DNA from: a virus
Direction: 5' to 3' (one strand)
Virus record (IMG/VR): IMGVR_UViG_3300044843_000188
Coordinates: 1 to 26,032 of that record
Length of the DNA: 26,032 nt
The stretch's first letter is position 1. Each line of letters begins with the position of its first letter. Below, piece by piece: positions 1-6,754 of this stretch. Under the pieces are notes generated by a model that saw only the letters and a program-made list of their open reading frames with translations, did no database searches and was not told where the DNA came from. The translations under genes and the position numbers were made by a program.

Positions 1-67
1 TTTCAAGCTGGTCTCGGTACTCTTCTGCTTTTTTAGCCCGCTCAAATACTTGATTCAAATCAATCAT
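1..67 (-). CDS. partial unknown phage protein, N-terminus only
   Basis: A minus-strand reading frame starts with ATG at 67 and runs off the left edge after about 22 codons (MIDLNQVFERAKKAEEYRDQ...). The start is preceded by AAAGGATGAACG, whose AACGATG ending matches the leader shared by many genes here. The residues are charged and helical, compatible with a coiled coil. It lies 26 bases after the DUF1064-like gene and is probably co-transcribed with it. Function cannot be judged from this fragment. Confidence 0.55.
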   Translation of the reverse strand, partial: MIDLNQVFERAKKAEEYRDQLE

Positions 68-93
68 CGTTCATCCTTTCGTTTGTGCGATTC

Positions 94-450
94 CTAAAAC
101 ACCCGCTCGTTTGATTGCCAGCCACCTCCGTTCTTTTTTGCGACCTTCTTTAACTCGATGCTTCGGAATGTAGCCCAAGGGTTCATCTCCGCCGCAACTT
201 TAATCTTGACTCTGCTGTCGTCCTGCCCCGGTGCTTTCCAAGAGCCTTTCACCTCATGAAATTCAATCTCCCCCGACACAAGAAATACCATGAAGTCTGG
301 TGTGTAAAACGTGTTGTCGGCCAGCCGGATTTTCATTCGCTCAAAAAAGTATTGGTCTACATCCTCCCGCAACCGCAGCATCGTCTCCCATGCTTCTTCG
401 TATTCAGTCTTCTCGCCTTTGGCTCGCCGCTTCCAGTTAAACTTTCTCAT
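94..450 (-). CDS. DUF1064-type PD-(D/E)xK nuclease-like protein
   Basis: 118 residues. The core has a nuclease-like pattern: Pro51-Asp52 in YTPDFMVF, then Glu66-Val-Lys68 in EFHEVKGSW, followed by an Arg/Lys-rich stretch. This is the arrangement I associate with DUF1064, a small phage family related to PD-(D/E)xK nucleases and suspected to cut branched DNA during replication or packaging. Length fits the family. The start overlaps the previous stop as ATGA (447-450), which suggests translational coupling. Neighbours are the replication loader and recombination genes, so a role in resolving phage DNA is reasonable. Activity is inferred from family resemblance only. Confidence 0.7.
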   Translation of the reverse strand: MRKFNWKRRAKGEKTEYEEAWETMLRLREDVDQYFFERMKIRLADNTFYTPDFMVFLVSGEIEFHEVKGSWKAPGQDDSRVKIKVAAEMNPWATFRSIELKKVAKKNGGGWQSNERVF

Positions 451-815
451 GTCGTGCCTACATCCCCTCTCCCGTCCAACTCATAGTCCCTTTGGTGGGA
501 AATCAATTGGTCGATTTTAGCAACCAGCCAGCTCGGGACGGGCAACGCAACGCCTGCATTTTTGAGCTTCCGGGTAATCGACTTGATTTGCCTTTCGTTT
601 TCGGACTCCGTTTTTGAAATCTTCATTGAGAAGGTCTTGTGCGCGGCAAACTTAGACTCATCCCGCGAAAGAGCTGCTATCTCGCGGTGTTCAAATTTGA
701 GCGGAATCTTCTTCCACCCTTCTCTCATTATGTCTTCCATTGACTTGTCCGTGACATGCAAATGCACTTCAATCGTTTTGTCGTAGTAGGAATGGTACAC
801 GGCAACGTAAATCAT
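447..815 (-). CDS. unknown small protein in the replication cluster
   Basis: 122 residues from ATG at 815, chosen because AAGGA sits six bases upstream and the start lies two bases after the DnaC-like stop. A longer frame to 866 would run into that gene. The N-terminal half (MIYVAVYHSYYDKTIEVHLHV...) reads as alternating strands. The C-terminal half is helical and charged, ending with a predicted helix around VPSWLVAKIDQLI. I recognise no family and see no catalytic motif. Position between the helicase loader and the DUF1064 nuclease suggests a DNA-metabolism role, but that is only context. Confidence 0.65.
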   Translation of the reverse strand: MIYVAVYHSYYDKTIEVHLHVTDKSMEDIMREGWKKIPLKFEHREIAALSRDESKFAAHKTFSMKISKTESENERQIKSITRKLKNAGVALPVPSWLVAKIDQLISHQRDYELDGRGDVGTT

Positions 816-817
816 GT

Positions 818-1441
818 TCAATCCTTTATCGTGGTACGAACCTTTCGGTGGGTTTGCCAGTTGCACACAAAGACGGTGGAGTCGTCTACGAGCCTGTCGG
901 CAATGTGGACTCCTATGATTTCATTCAATTGCTGTCGCGTCAAAGCATTTGCGGTAATCCAAACAGGCTTGTTCGCCGCATACCTCGCGTCGATGATCCG
1001 GTAAAACTCTTGCTGCTCGAATTTGCTCAACTCCGCCCCCATCCACCCTATGTCTGAAATCATCAGCAGGGATGCGGCTTTGTATTTTCTGACCGAATCA
1101 TTCAGGCTGGAATCGGCCATTGACTCCTTCAATTCATCGAACATGTCAACCCCGGTGGTCCACCGCATTCCGAAGCATCCCTGCCTCACCGCCTCAAATG
1201 CCAGCGCGCTCATCAAATGGTCCTTGCCGGTTCCGGTCGCCCCAAGCCAGAGAATGTTCTTCCGCCAGAATCCTTTCTCCTTCGCCATTCGGCGGCACTG
1301 CAAATAGACGCTTGCATTCTCGGGGCATGAGTTAAACGTCTCCAGTCGGCACTCGGCATAGCGTTTTCCTCTGGCGCGTTTGTAGTTTGCCCACTCCCGG
1401 TTTTGCTTGTCAACGTAATCCCGCCTTTCGTTTTCGTCCAT
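818..1441 (-). CDS. DnaC-like AAA+ helicase loader
   Basis: 207 residues from ATG at 1441. It should load the replicative helicase onto phage origin DNA, as DnaC does for DnaB. The P-loop is GATGTGKDHL (residues about 67-76). The residue after the P-loop Lys is Asp instead of the usual Thr/Ser; DnaC itself has Asn there (GKNHL), so this fits the loader family. Walker B is LLMISDIG (about 115-122). The motif IADRLVDDS near the C-terminus fits the Arg-containing sensor region. The start overlaps the previous gene as TGATG and has GAGGGA upstream. A 35-residue N-terminal extension to 1546 would overlap the neighbour and is not needed. Confidence 0.85.
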   Translation of the reverse strand: MDENERRDYVDKQNREWANYKRARGKRYAECRLETFNSCPENASVYLQCRRMAKEKGFWRKNILWLGATGTGKDHLMSALAFEAVRQGCFGMRWTTGVDMFDELKESMADSSLNDSVRKYKAASLLMISDIGWMGAELSKFEQQEFYRIIDARYAANKPVWITANALTRQQLNEIIGVHIADRLVDDSTVFVCNWQTHRKVRTTIKD

Positions 1442-1761
1442 CAAAATCCCTCCCCGGCCTCGGCAACAGGCAGCATTCCTTCGACTCCACGTTTGCCATT
1501 TGACTCGCTGGCCTTCAAATTCCAAGCTTCTCGGTCGTCCTCCCATCTGTCTCCGTTAAGCCAAGGGGCAGGCCCGCAAGCAAACTTCGAGCGGCCAAGA
1601 TTGCTCTCGGCGTATTCCTTGGCAGCAGAGATGATCACCTCGGGCTCGGCTCTCTTTATCGCTCGCCGCCAAGCATCCCATGCCTTTCGCTTTGCGACCT
1701 TCCGCAGACTTGGGAACGCAGCCCAAAACCTTCCAAACTCTTCAGTGTATTCGTTTGTCAT
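1441..1761 (-). CDS. phage replication-organiser domain protein
   Basis: 106 residues. It has the pattern YTEEFGRFWAAFPSLRKVAKRKAWDAWRRA, then PAPWLNGDRWEDD, typical of the DnaT/replisome-organiser-like domain found in many phage O-type replication proteins, usually as the helicase-interacting part. No separate origin-binding domain is present, so this is a short version. It is placed directly before the DnaC-like loader with a one-base TGATG overlap, the classic organiser/loader pair. A strong GGAGG lies five bases before ATG at 1761. A hairpin with a U-tract lies just upstream of that ribosome binding site (see the attenuator entry). Confidence 0.7.
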   Translation of the reverse strand: MTNEYTEEFGRFWAAFPSLRKVAKRKAWDAWRRAIKRAEPEVIISAAKEYAESNLGRSKFACGPAPWLNGDRWEDDREAWNLKASESNGKRGVEGMLPVAEAGEGF

Positions 1762-1772
1762 TCAATCCTCCG

Positions 1773-1836
1773 TAAAAAATGCAGGGCTCGGAGTACCCTG
1801 CGCGAGCGTTGCCGGGACTGGAGAAACTTGGCAACG
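1773..1836 (-). terminator. tandem hairpins with U-tract: terminator or attenuator ahead of the replication genes
   Basis: On the minus strand a first stem pairs 1830-1836 with 1807-1813 (CGTTGCC/GGCAACG). A second perfect 6-bp stem, GCAGGG with CCCTGC (1796-1801 and 1781-1786, 9-base loop), is followed after one A by six U's (1774-1779). This is an intrinsic terminator shape. It sits between the stop at 1854 and the GGAGG of the replication gene at 1761, with no promoter visible in between. It may therefore set the level of read-through into replication genes instead of ending the operon outright. Confidence 0.65.
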
Positions 1837-1853
1837 ACAACTGGGGGTTCCAT

Positions 1854-2678
1854 CTAACCGACAATCTCCTTCACGGCATCCGACAATCCAAACGCAGGGG
1901 TTTGCTCAGGCTTCTCTGGCAGCTTTTTCTTTGCGGCCCCGAAGACTTCCCCAACGGTAGTCTCCCCGTCTTTGATCGCCGTGTAAACGCCTTGCAGCGT
2001 CAGCCGGTCATCGACCGTCCACCCGCTGTCAATCGAGCGTCCAATCAATGTCTCCAGTTGTGCAAGGCTTACGCCAAGGCCAGAGAACGATTGGACAATC
2101 TTTTGAACCACGTCATTCGTCAACAGCTTTGCGACAACCCGTTCGGCCATTGTCTGAAGCTCAATCCTGACTCCCGGTGGAACTGACCGCATAATTGCTT
2201 CCCGGACCCGCTTTGACAGTTCGGCTTTGACAATCACGTTGTAAAAACGGTCATCGTCGTACCGGGCAATTCCTCCGCCTCTTCGTTTGTAAAACTTGCT
2301 GACAATTCCAGAATCGCTCCAGATGCGAACGGATTGGAAGTCAGTAAAGATAGCCGTCACGCGAACCGTGTCTTGGTCAATCGGCTCAACAATTTGTTGA
2401 ATCCGGTTGTGACCCCATGCAGCGGCCAAACTCTCGGCAGCTCGTATGCTCAGACCGCGAACATACTTACCGTCACCAACAGGCTTGGAGTACATGACCG
2501 ACTCGGCAAAGCTTGGATACGCTTCGACTTGGGCAATCAAATCCTCCATCACAGCTTTGTGGTTCCGAGGCCGGGCAATGGCCGCAGCCATCATTGTCTC
2601 GTTCTCCATTTTCACCAAGCTGTAATCGGCCATAGCCTTCAAATTCTCTGCTTGAATCAACTGTCCTTCTTCGCTCAT
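1854..2678 (-). CDS. phage protein paired with RecB-like nuclease, possible ssDNA-annealing protein
   Basis: 274 residues. Recognisable features are the segment YVRGLSIRAAESLAAAWGHNR (about 72-92), a beta-rich middle with an Arg-rich RVRVTAIF...SVRIW portion, and a helical second half. I associate this layout with a phage family that sits beside Cas4/RecB-like nucleases and has been suspected of recombination or annealing roles, but I cannot confirm membership. The start ATG at 2678 overlaps the nuclease stop as ATGA and is preceded by GAGGAGGG. That tight coupling to a PD-(D/E)xK exonuclease is the best argument for a two-component recombination system similar in logic to lambda Red or RecE/RecT. 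Confidence 0.5.
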   Translation of the reverse strand: MSEEGQLIQAENLKAMADYSLVKMENETMMAAAIARPRNHKAVMEDLIAQVEAYPSFAESVMYSKPVGDGKYVRGLSIRAAESLAAAWGHNRIQQIVEPIDQDTVRVTAIFTDFQSVRIWSDSGIVSKFYKRRGGGIARYDDDRFYNVIVKAELSKRVREAIMRSVPPGVRIELQTMAERVVAKLLTNDVVQKIVQSFSGLGVSLAQLETLIGRSIDSGWTVDDRLTLQGVYTAIKDGETTVGEVFGAAKKKLPEKPEQTPAFGLSDAVKEIVG

Positions 2679-3541
2679 TGAATTCCCTCCTCTAGTACCT
2701 TGATAGCTTTCTCGACTTCTCTGTTAACTTGGATTCTCTCCGAGTTGACATACGGGCAAGACCTCCAATAACCACACCAATTTTCGCTGCACCACCAACT
2801 GCCGGGGGCAGCAGGCGGAAACAGGTTTGCGTCAATTGTTTTCGACACAACGGCAATCCGATTCGCCAGAACCGGCAAGTCAGTTTTGTCCCGAGTCGCC
2901 TCAAGGACTTGCCGCTTTGCGGGGCTCCGAACTCCTCCTTCGACAATGACATCCAGCCGAACCAAAACATCATCCTTTCCTCCGCCCGCCATTGACGCAG
3001 CGTAAAGGGAAAGCTGGACCGACTGCTCTGTGTCAGCAATCGACAGCGACCGCTTCGAGGTTTTAAAGTCTACGACTTTCTTGTCCTCGGTAATCAGGTC
3101 GATGTAGCCGACAATGTCATGTGACAAAGCCGGAAGTTCAATCTTAAAGAATTGCTCAACGGCAGCCGGCTGGTATTCCGGGGCTTGTTGCTCGGCGTGA
3201 ATCTGAGCCATAGAAGCAACAACGTCTTTTTGCTTCGCGGCTGTCTTCTCATTCTCACCGGGTGCAAGCTCGTACTGCTCGGCTTTCAAGCAAGTCTCGT
3301 ACTCCGCCACCGCTGCATCGACAATCTCGCTGCTCGGCAAGTCTACGCGACTCTCAATCTTCTGCCTCATGTTCACCTCCGCCGCTTTGTGAACGGCCCG
3401 GCCTTTGAACATCGCAATCTTTGGAGGAATGATATCTTTCTCGACATACCTCCTCCTCCAAGACTCAGGGCATTTCGCAAACATGTCAAGCTGCGTGGCC
3501 GACAGATGCGGTCGCCTCTGCTCGTTTGTCGTATCGCTCAT
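2675..3541 (-). CDS. RecB/Cas4-like PD-(D/E)xK nuclease
   Basis: 288 residues. Motifs in order: HLSATQLDMFAKCPESWRRRY (start of a Cas4/RecB-type fold, Cys24), GRAVHKAAE (His51), GYIDLI (Asp148), VVDFKTS (Asp158, Lys160) and QSVQLSLYA (Gln176, Tyr180). Together these form a complete active site for a metal-dependent nuclease. Cys251, Cys256 and Cys262 near the C-terminus, with Cys24, could hold an iron-sulfur cluster as in Cas4 and AddB. Start at 3541 has GGAGGACAAACG upstream and overlaps the CsrA-like gene by four bases. It probably resects DNA ends for phage recombination together with the next gene. Confidence 0.85.
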   Translation of the reverse strand: MSDTTNEQRRPHLSATQLDMFAKCPESWRRRYVEKDIIPPKIAMFKGRAVHKAAEVNMRQKIESRVDLPSSEIVDAAVAEYETCLKAEQYELAPGENEKTAAKQKDVVASMAQIHAEQQAPEYQPAAVEQFFKIELPALSHDIVGYIDLITEDKKVVDFKTSKRSLSIADTEQSVQLSLYAASMAGGGKDDVLVRLDVIVEGGVRSPAKRQVLEATRDKTDLPVLANRIAVVSKTIDANLFPPAAPGSWWCSENWCGYWRSCPYVNSERIQVNREVEKAIKVLEEGIQ

Positions 3542-3744
3542 CGTTTGTCCTCCGCCTTTCGGTTCGTAATCTTTTGCTCTCGTTTGATTTTTACATGTTC
3601 AGTTGCTCGGATGCTAAGTCTGACGCTTTTGCTTTCTCCGTCGCAGGTTGCTACTTCGATTCTTTCGTAGACCTCGCCTACTTGCAGAACCAACACGGCT
3701 TTGTTTTTCTTTCCTAGGGTCAACACCAGATTCTTCGTTTGCAT
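3538..3744 (-). CDS. divergent CsrA-like RNA-binding protein
   Basis: 68 residues. NLVLTLGKKNKAVLVL followed by GEVYERIEVA and then VRLSIRATEHVKIKREQKI reproduces the spacing of CsrA: an opening LxL strand, a central strand, then the VRxGxxAPKExxVHREE block. The key Arg of the last strand is kept (IKREQ), while the N-terminal Arg pair of canonical CsrA is absent and there is an insertion. CsrA proteins bind GGA motifs in mRNA leaders, which is notable because leaders here carry GGAGAC. The first 131 bases overlap the HTH gene in another frame. Its stop overlaps the nuclease start as ATGA, supporting real translation. Assignment is by eye. Confidence 0.5.
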   Translation of the reverse strand: MQTKNLVLTLGKKNKAVLVLQVGEVYERIEVATCDGESKSVRLSIRATEHVKIKREQKITNRKAEDKR

Positions 3745-3949
3745 TTCCGTATGGCCTTCCGAGTTTGAATTGTAACTTTGACCTCAACTCCTCAATGTCA
3801 TTTGCGCTCAGCAGGTAGACGTACCTACCAGTTGAGCCAATCGACATGCGGCTCCCGATTCGCAAACGGGTGCAGGCATTCGTAACCGTCCTCCTGCAAA
3901 CGCCCAGCTTCTCCGAAGCCTCAACGACACCAACCATTTTTTCATCCAT
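3614..3949 (-). CDS. small helix-turn-helix DNA-binding protein
   Basis: 111 residues. Residues 5-60 read as a MerR/excisionase-type winged helix: MVGVVEASEKLGVCRRTVTNACTRL, then a wing GSTGRYVYLLSANDIEEL. Such proteins act as excisionases, Cox-like switches or terminase small subunits. The remaining 40 residues (SRRGLRKNRSSNLRRRKQKR) are extremely basic and fall entirely in the region shared with the CsrA-like gene, so their make-up may be forced by that overlapping frame. ATG at 3949 begins four bases downstream of the preceding stop. No terminase small subunit is seen next to the large one, so that role is possible but unsupported. Confidence 0.6.
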   Translation of the reverse strand: MDEKMVGVVEASEKLGVCRRTVTNACTRLRIGSRMSIGSTGRYVYLLSANDIEELRSKLQFKLGRPYGNANEESGVDPRKEKQSRVGSASRRGLRKNRSSNLRRRKQKRQT

Positions 3950-3952
3950 CGC

Positions 3953-5359
3953 TTACTCCCAATTCGTAATCCTCACATTTTGACCAAACGGGCAAACACT
4001 TCTGGAGAACGGGGGTTGGACCGTCACGCAATCAATCCCGAAGGATTTAGGCCAGCGGGTATCGCAATCCGTAAAGAGAATCGCAATGTCAACATCCGTC
4101 TCCTCAACTTCTTTCAACACCGGTATGTGGCTGGTTCCGCCGCCACCGGATGACTCAATCTCAATCTCTGCGCCCTCGGCTCGGAGCCAGTGGCTCTGAC
4201 CGGTAGTGCGGGTGTCGTGATACCAAACATCGACCTCGGTAATGTCCCGAATCTCTTCCAGCATTTCGCGGGCAAGGCTTTGCCATTTGTCGAAGTAGCA
4301 AACGCAAGACCCGCTCACATCAAGGACAAGGGCAATTTTGAACGCCCGCATTTTTGGCTTCGACGGCATGTAGGTTCCGCTGGAAACAGACCGCCGAGAC
4401 GGTCGGCTCCAGTCGATCAACCGCTCTCCTCCAACTCTGGTCGCAAGGAGGTCAATCACCACGGCCCGCCAATCGGTCCCGGTCTTGCAAACGATCAGAC
4501 CTCCCGGCTTCAGCTCAGTGCCAGCAGAGAAGGTGTCGCTCCGCCCTTTGGATTCAGGAGGCTCTGGAACCGAACTCTTCTGGGCGGCATCACGAACTGC
4601 CTCAGCCACTTCGTCAGGAGTCGTCTCCTCCAGCAACTCCGGGGCAAACTCCTTTGCCAACTCCCCAGCGGGGTGCGCTCCACCGTCTACATCGCCGGAA
4701 CCGGCCTTTTGGCCTTCAGTGCCAGAATCCGACCCCTCTGGCAGGCCCGTAGAAGCGTTATCTCCATCGCCCTCGGACGATTCCCCGCCCTGCTTTTCCG
4801 CATCGTCAGCGGGGCTCTCAGGGGCCTCCTCGCCATTCCCATCGCCGTCAGCAGGCTTTTCATCGTCGTTGCCGTCACCGTCCTCGGGCTCTGGCTCGGG
4901 TTGCTCATTTGCCTCGTCTTCAGGCTCGTCAGACTCGTCAGAGGCAACAACTTCTTTGGGGTAGTACTCTTCCCAAGACAAGCCCATCGGGCAGTTGATA
5001 TCGTAGGGGTGAAGCCCTCCATCTGGCAACTCAAATCCCGCATCGAGCAGCAGGCCGTTGATCTCGCGGTCCATCGACTTGTTCGCCCGGTCCCGGTCGA
5101 TGTACCCAGAATCGGCAAGCCGCTCGCAGTGGTGGAACCGAACATGGCACATCTCATGGACCAGCAGTCCAGCCACTTGCCGGTCAGACAACCCATCAAC
5201 GTAGGCCGGGTTGTAAATCAAGACCATTCCATCTGTCGCGGCAGTTGCAACTTTCGTTGTCGGTATCAGCTTCAAGCACCGAATCGCGCAGGCGTCTGCG
5301 ACAACTTCAGGATTTGCACTCAACAGCATCGAGGTCAAAACACGGTTCATTTTGTCCAT
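3953..5359 (-). CDS. HExxH metallopeptidase-like and VWA domain protein
   Basis: 468 residues from ATG at 5359, chosen for TGGAGCGACAA just upstream. The N-terminal domain carries VHEMCHVRFHH, a HExxH zinc motif (residues 68-72), with a DREINGLLLDAG helix after it. This fits the DUF2201/COG3864 layout. An acidic, low-complexity Glu/Asp/Gly/Pro linker spans about 140-220. The C-terminal VWA domain has a full metal-binding MIDAS: DVSGS (347-351), Thr409 in GGGGTSH, and Asp431 in FTDCD. VWA proteins of this kind partner MoxR AAA+ ATPases, and one is encoded two genes upstream. The role is probably as adaptor or effector of that ATPase. Whether the HExxH is catalytic is unknown. Confidence 0.8.
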   Translation of the reverse strand: MDKMNRVLTSMLLSANPEVVADACAIRCLKLIPTTKVATAATDGMVLIYNPAYVDGLSDRQVAGLLVHEMCHVRFHHCERLADSGYIDRDRANKSMDREINGLLLDAGFELPDGGLHPYDINCPMGLSWEEYYPKEVVASDESDEPEDEANEQPEPEPEDGDGNDDEKPADGDGNGEEAPESPADDAEKQGGESSEGDGDNASTGLPEGSDSGTEGQKAGSGDVDGGAHPAGELAKEFAPELLEETTPDEVAEAVRDAAQKSSVPEPPESKGRSDTFSAGTELKPGGLIVCKTGTDWRAVVIDLLATRVGGERLIDWSRPSRRSVSSGTYMPSKPKMRAFKIALVLDVSGSCVCYFDKWQSLAREMLEEIRDITEVDVWYHDTRTTGQSHWLRAEGAEIEIESSGGGGTSHIPVLKEVEETDVDIAILFTDCDTRWPKSFGIDCVTVQPPFSRSVCPFGQNVRITNWE

Positions 5360-5372
5360 TTGTCGCTCCAAG

Positions 5373-6254
5373 TCAGTTTGAAGAAGTAGAAAGAACAGCA
5401 ATCGCCATATGAGAATCAATCTCCATCGAGATTTCATTTGCAAGGCTCAACAGGCCGTTGAACCCGGAGTCAATCAGCGAAGCGTCCCGCTTGATTTTCT
5501 CAAGCTCTCCCAGCAGTTCCTGCCGGGTCGCTCTGGCAGACCGCACAACTCGCAGTGAAGAGTCGGACGAACGGAGGGTGGCATCGACTCTGTCAATCGA
5601 CTCAAGGACTTTGGAGTAGCGGCCTCGCAACTCGACCATCGCATTGTCGGCAATCGCAGCAGCGGTGTCGGCATCGGCAGGGCAAGTTACCTTGAAGAAG
5701 CAAACTTTCGTATTCGCCTCAAATGCCCGGACAACTCCTTCCCAAGCAGCAAAGCCGCTCTTCGTCAGGAAATACACCCTCGCGTTGTCCCTCAATTTGT
5801 AGGCTCCACACTTCCGCACAATTGCATCGAGACCCGCCCCGACATTTGCGGCCGACACCTGCCCTTTAAACCGCTTCGCGTCAATGGCGGTAGGCTCGCC
5901 GTCATCGGTCAGCACCTCGAACGTATCCTCGTCAATCAGATACCGGGAAGTCTGCTTGTAGGTATTTCCTCCCGAGTCAACTTTCTCATCGACTGTGACC
6001 GCAGCTTTGTAGGTTTTCAAGTCGCCATTTGGCATCGTGCGAACAACCGGTGCGGCACTCCGCACCAGCTTTCCATTCCTACCGCCAAACGAATCTGTCA
6101 GCGCAGAGAGCAACGCGCCCTCTGCACCAATCCAGTACCAATTCGCAGAATACCCACAATCCTCGGCGGACAAGCTCAGGCTGTCGCAGGAGGTCATCGT
6201 TGCCTTCCAAAAGACAAGGCAACCAGCACACAAATCCACATCTAGCTCTTTCAT
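5373..6254 (-). CDS. uncharacterised middle protein of the MoxR/VWA module (DUF6744-like)
   Basis: 293 residues, ATG at 6254 with CTGGAGACGAACG directly upstream. It resembles an uncharacterised phage family I remember as DUF6744, but I cannot check this. The N-terminus has LCAGCLVFWKATMTSC, a CxxC that might bind metal. The middle (about 80-210) is beta-rich with YLIDEDTFEVL and VYFLTKSGFAAWEGV. The last 80 residues are a helical coiled coil with Arg/Ser-rich turns. It lies 13 bases upstream of the VWA gene and, with one small gene between, downstream of the MoxR gene. Its constant place between the two suggests it is a third partner or the substrate adaptor. Confidence 0.6.
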   Translation of the reverse strand: MKELDVDLCAGCLVFWKATMTSCDSLSLSAEDCGYSANWYWIGAEGALLSALTDSFGGRNGKLVRSAAPVVRTMPNGDLKTYKAAVTVDEKVDSGGNTYKQTSRYLIDEDTFEVLTDDGEPTAIDAKRFKGQVSAANVGAGLDAIVRKCGAYKLRDNARVYFLTKSGFAAWEGVVRAFEANTKVCFFKVTCPADADTAAAIADNAMVELRGRYSKVLESIDRVDATLRSSDSSLRVVRSARATRQELLGELEKIKRDASLIDSGFNGLLSLANEISMEIDSHMAIAVLSTSSN

Positions 6255-6308
6255 CGTTCGTCTCCAGATTCATTCCAGATTTGCACCCACAGCGGGAGCA
6301 TCCACAAA

Positions 6309-6333
6309 CGGGCAACCCCGAGGGGGCTGCCCG
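6309..6333 (-). terminator. GC-rich hairpin, possible weak terminator or processing site
   Basis: CGGGCA (6309-6314) pairs with TGCCCG (6328-6333), and the inner CCCC/GGGG extends the stem around a 3-base loop. On the minus strand it follows the stop at 6350 and is followed only by GTTTGTGG, a poor U-tract. It may partly separate the 93-residue gene from the downstream module, or protect RNA ends. Confidence 0.4.
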
Positions 6334-6349
6334 CCAATCGAGGCTCGCA

Positions 6350-6631
6350 TCAGCGGCAGAGGTCACAGTCTTTGTTGCACCCACCATCACGACACAGTTC
6401 CAGTCCGTCTCGCATCCTCGCGGTCAGGTCTGCCCACATGTCGGCGGCAGTTTTCGAGTCGCCAGAACATCGCGACTCTACCAAGCAGTGAACCCCCTCT
6501 GACCGCCAGTACTGCCCCATCGGAGCAATCGCCTCAACGACTTGGAAGGTGGAGGAGTAATCATTCACCTCCAGCATGCACCCAAGTTCGCGGGCAACAC
6601 TTTTTACTTCAGCAGGAATCTTCAGTCCCAT
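6350..6631 (-). CDS. small Cys-rich protein, paralogue A (CxDGGCNxDC tail)
   Basis: 93 residues from ATG at 6631, fixed by TGGGAGACGAACG upstream. An earlier in-frame start at 6736 would read through the promoter. It is similar in size and ending to the 93-residue protein at 8476-8757. Both have an AP-x-G-x-Y turn followed by a GxH segment (APMGQYWRSEGVH here), then RM-x-x-G and a C-terminal CRDGGCNKDCDLC. The five cysteines could bind zinc. The N-terminal helix reads as AEVKSVARELGCML. Function unknown. It is the first gene after promoter P1, as the paralogue is after P3, so gene and promoter seem to have been duplicated together. Confidence 0.7.
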   Translation of the reverse strand: MGLKIPAEVKSVARELGCMLEVNDYSSTFQVVEAIAPMGQYWRSEGVHCLVESRCSGDSKTAADMWADLTARMRDGLELCRDGGCNKDCDLCR

Positions 6632-6686
6632 CGTTCGTCTCCCATTCATTTGGTTTCGGTGCAGGGCACTCGCCCCGCATCTCCGA

Positions 6687-6715
6687 GTTATATGCTGTAT
6701 TCGGCACAATGTCAA
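6687..6715 (-). promoter_or_regulatory. promoter P1 with spacer operator motif
   Basis: On the minus strand: TTGACA (6710-6715), a 17-base spacer containing TGCCGAATAC, then TATAAC (6687-6692). A partly palindromic GGAA...TTCC lies 7 bases upstream of the -35 (6723-6734), inside the end of the MoxR gene. It drives the small Cys-rich gene at 6631 and probably the VWA module beyond. Confidence 0.85.
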
Positions 6716-6754
6716 GAGTATCGGAATGTTTTCCAAAACTTTTCAGAAACTTTT

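Noticed and set aside
1403-1960. Plus-strand frame of 185 codons
   Set aside because: Antisense to the replication-organiser gene and the attenuator, with no ribosome binding site or family resemblance.
4190-5389. Long plus-strand open frame (399 codons) opposite the VWA gene
   Set aside because: It is the antisense of a clear metallopeptidase-like/VWA gene with motifs. Its length comes from the acidic low-complexity region, and it has no ribosome binding site or plausible product.
5360-5443. Upstream start for the VWA protein giving a hydrophobic N-terminus (RLILIWRLLFFLLL)
   Set aside because: It would look like a membrane anchor, but it lies in the end of the upstream gene, has no ribosome binding site, and the ATG at 5359 has TGGAGCGACAA.
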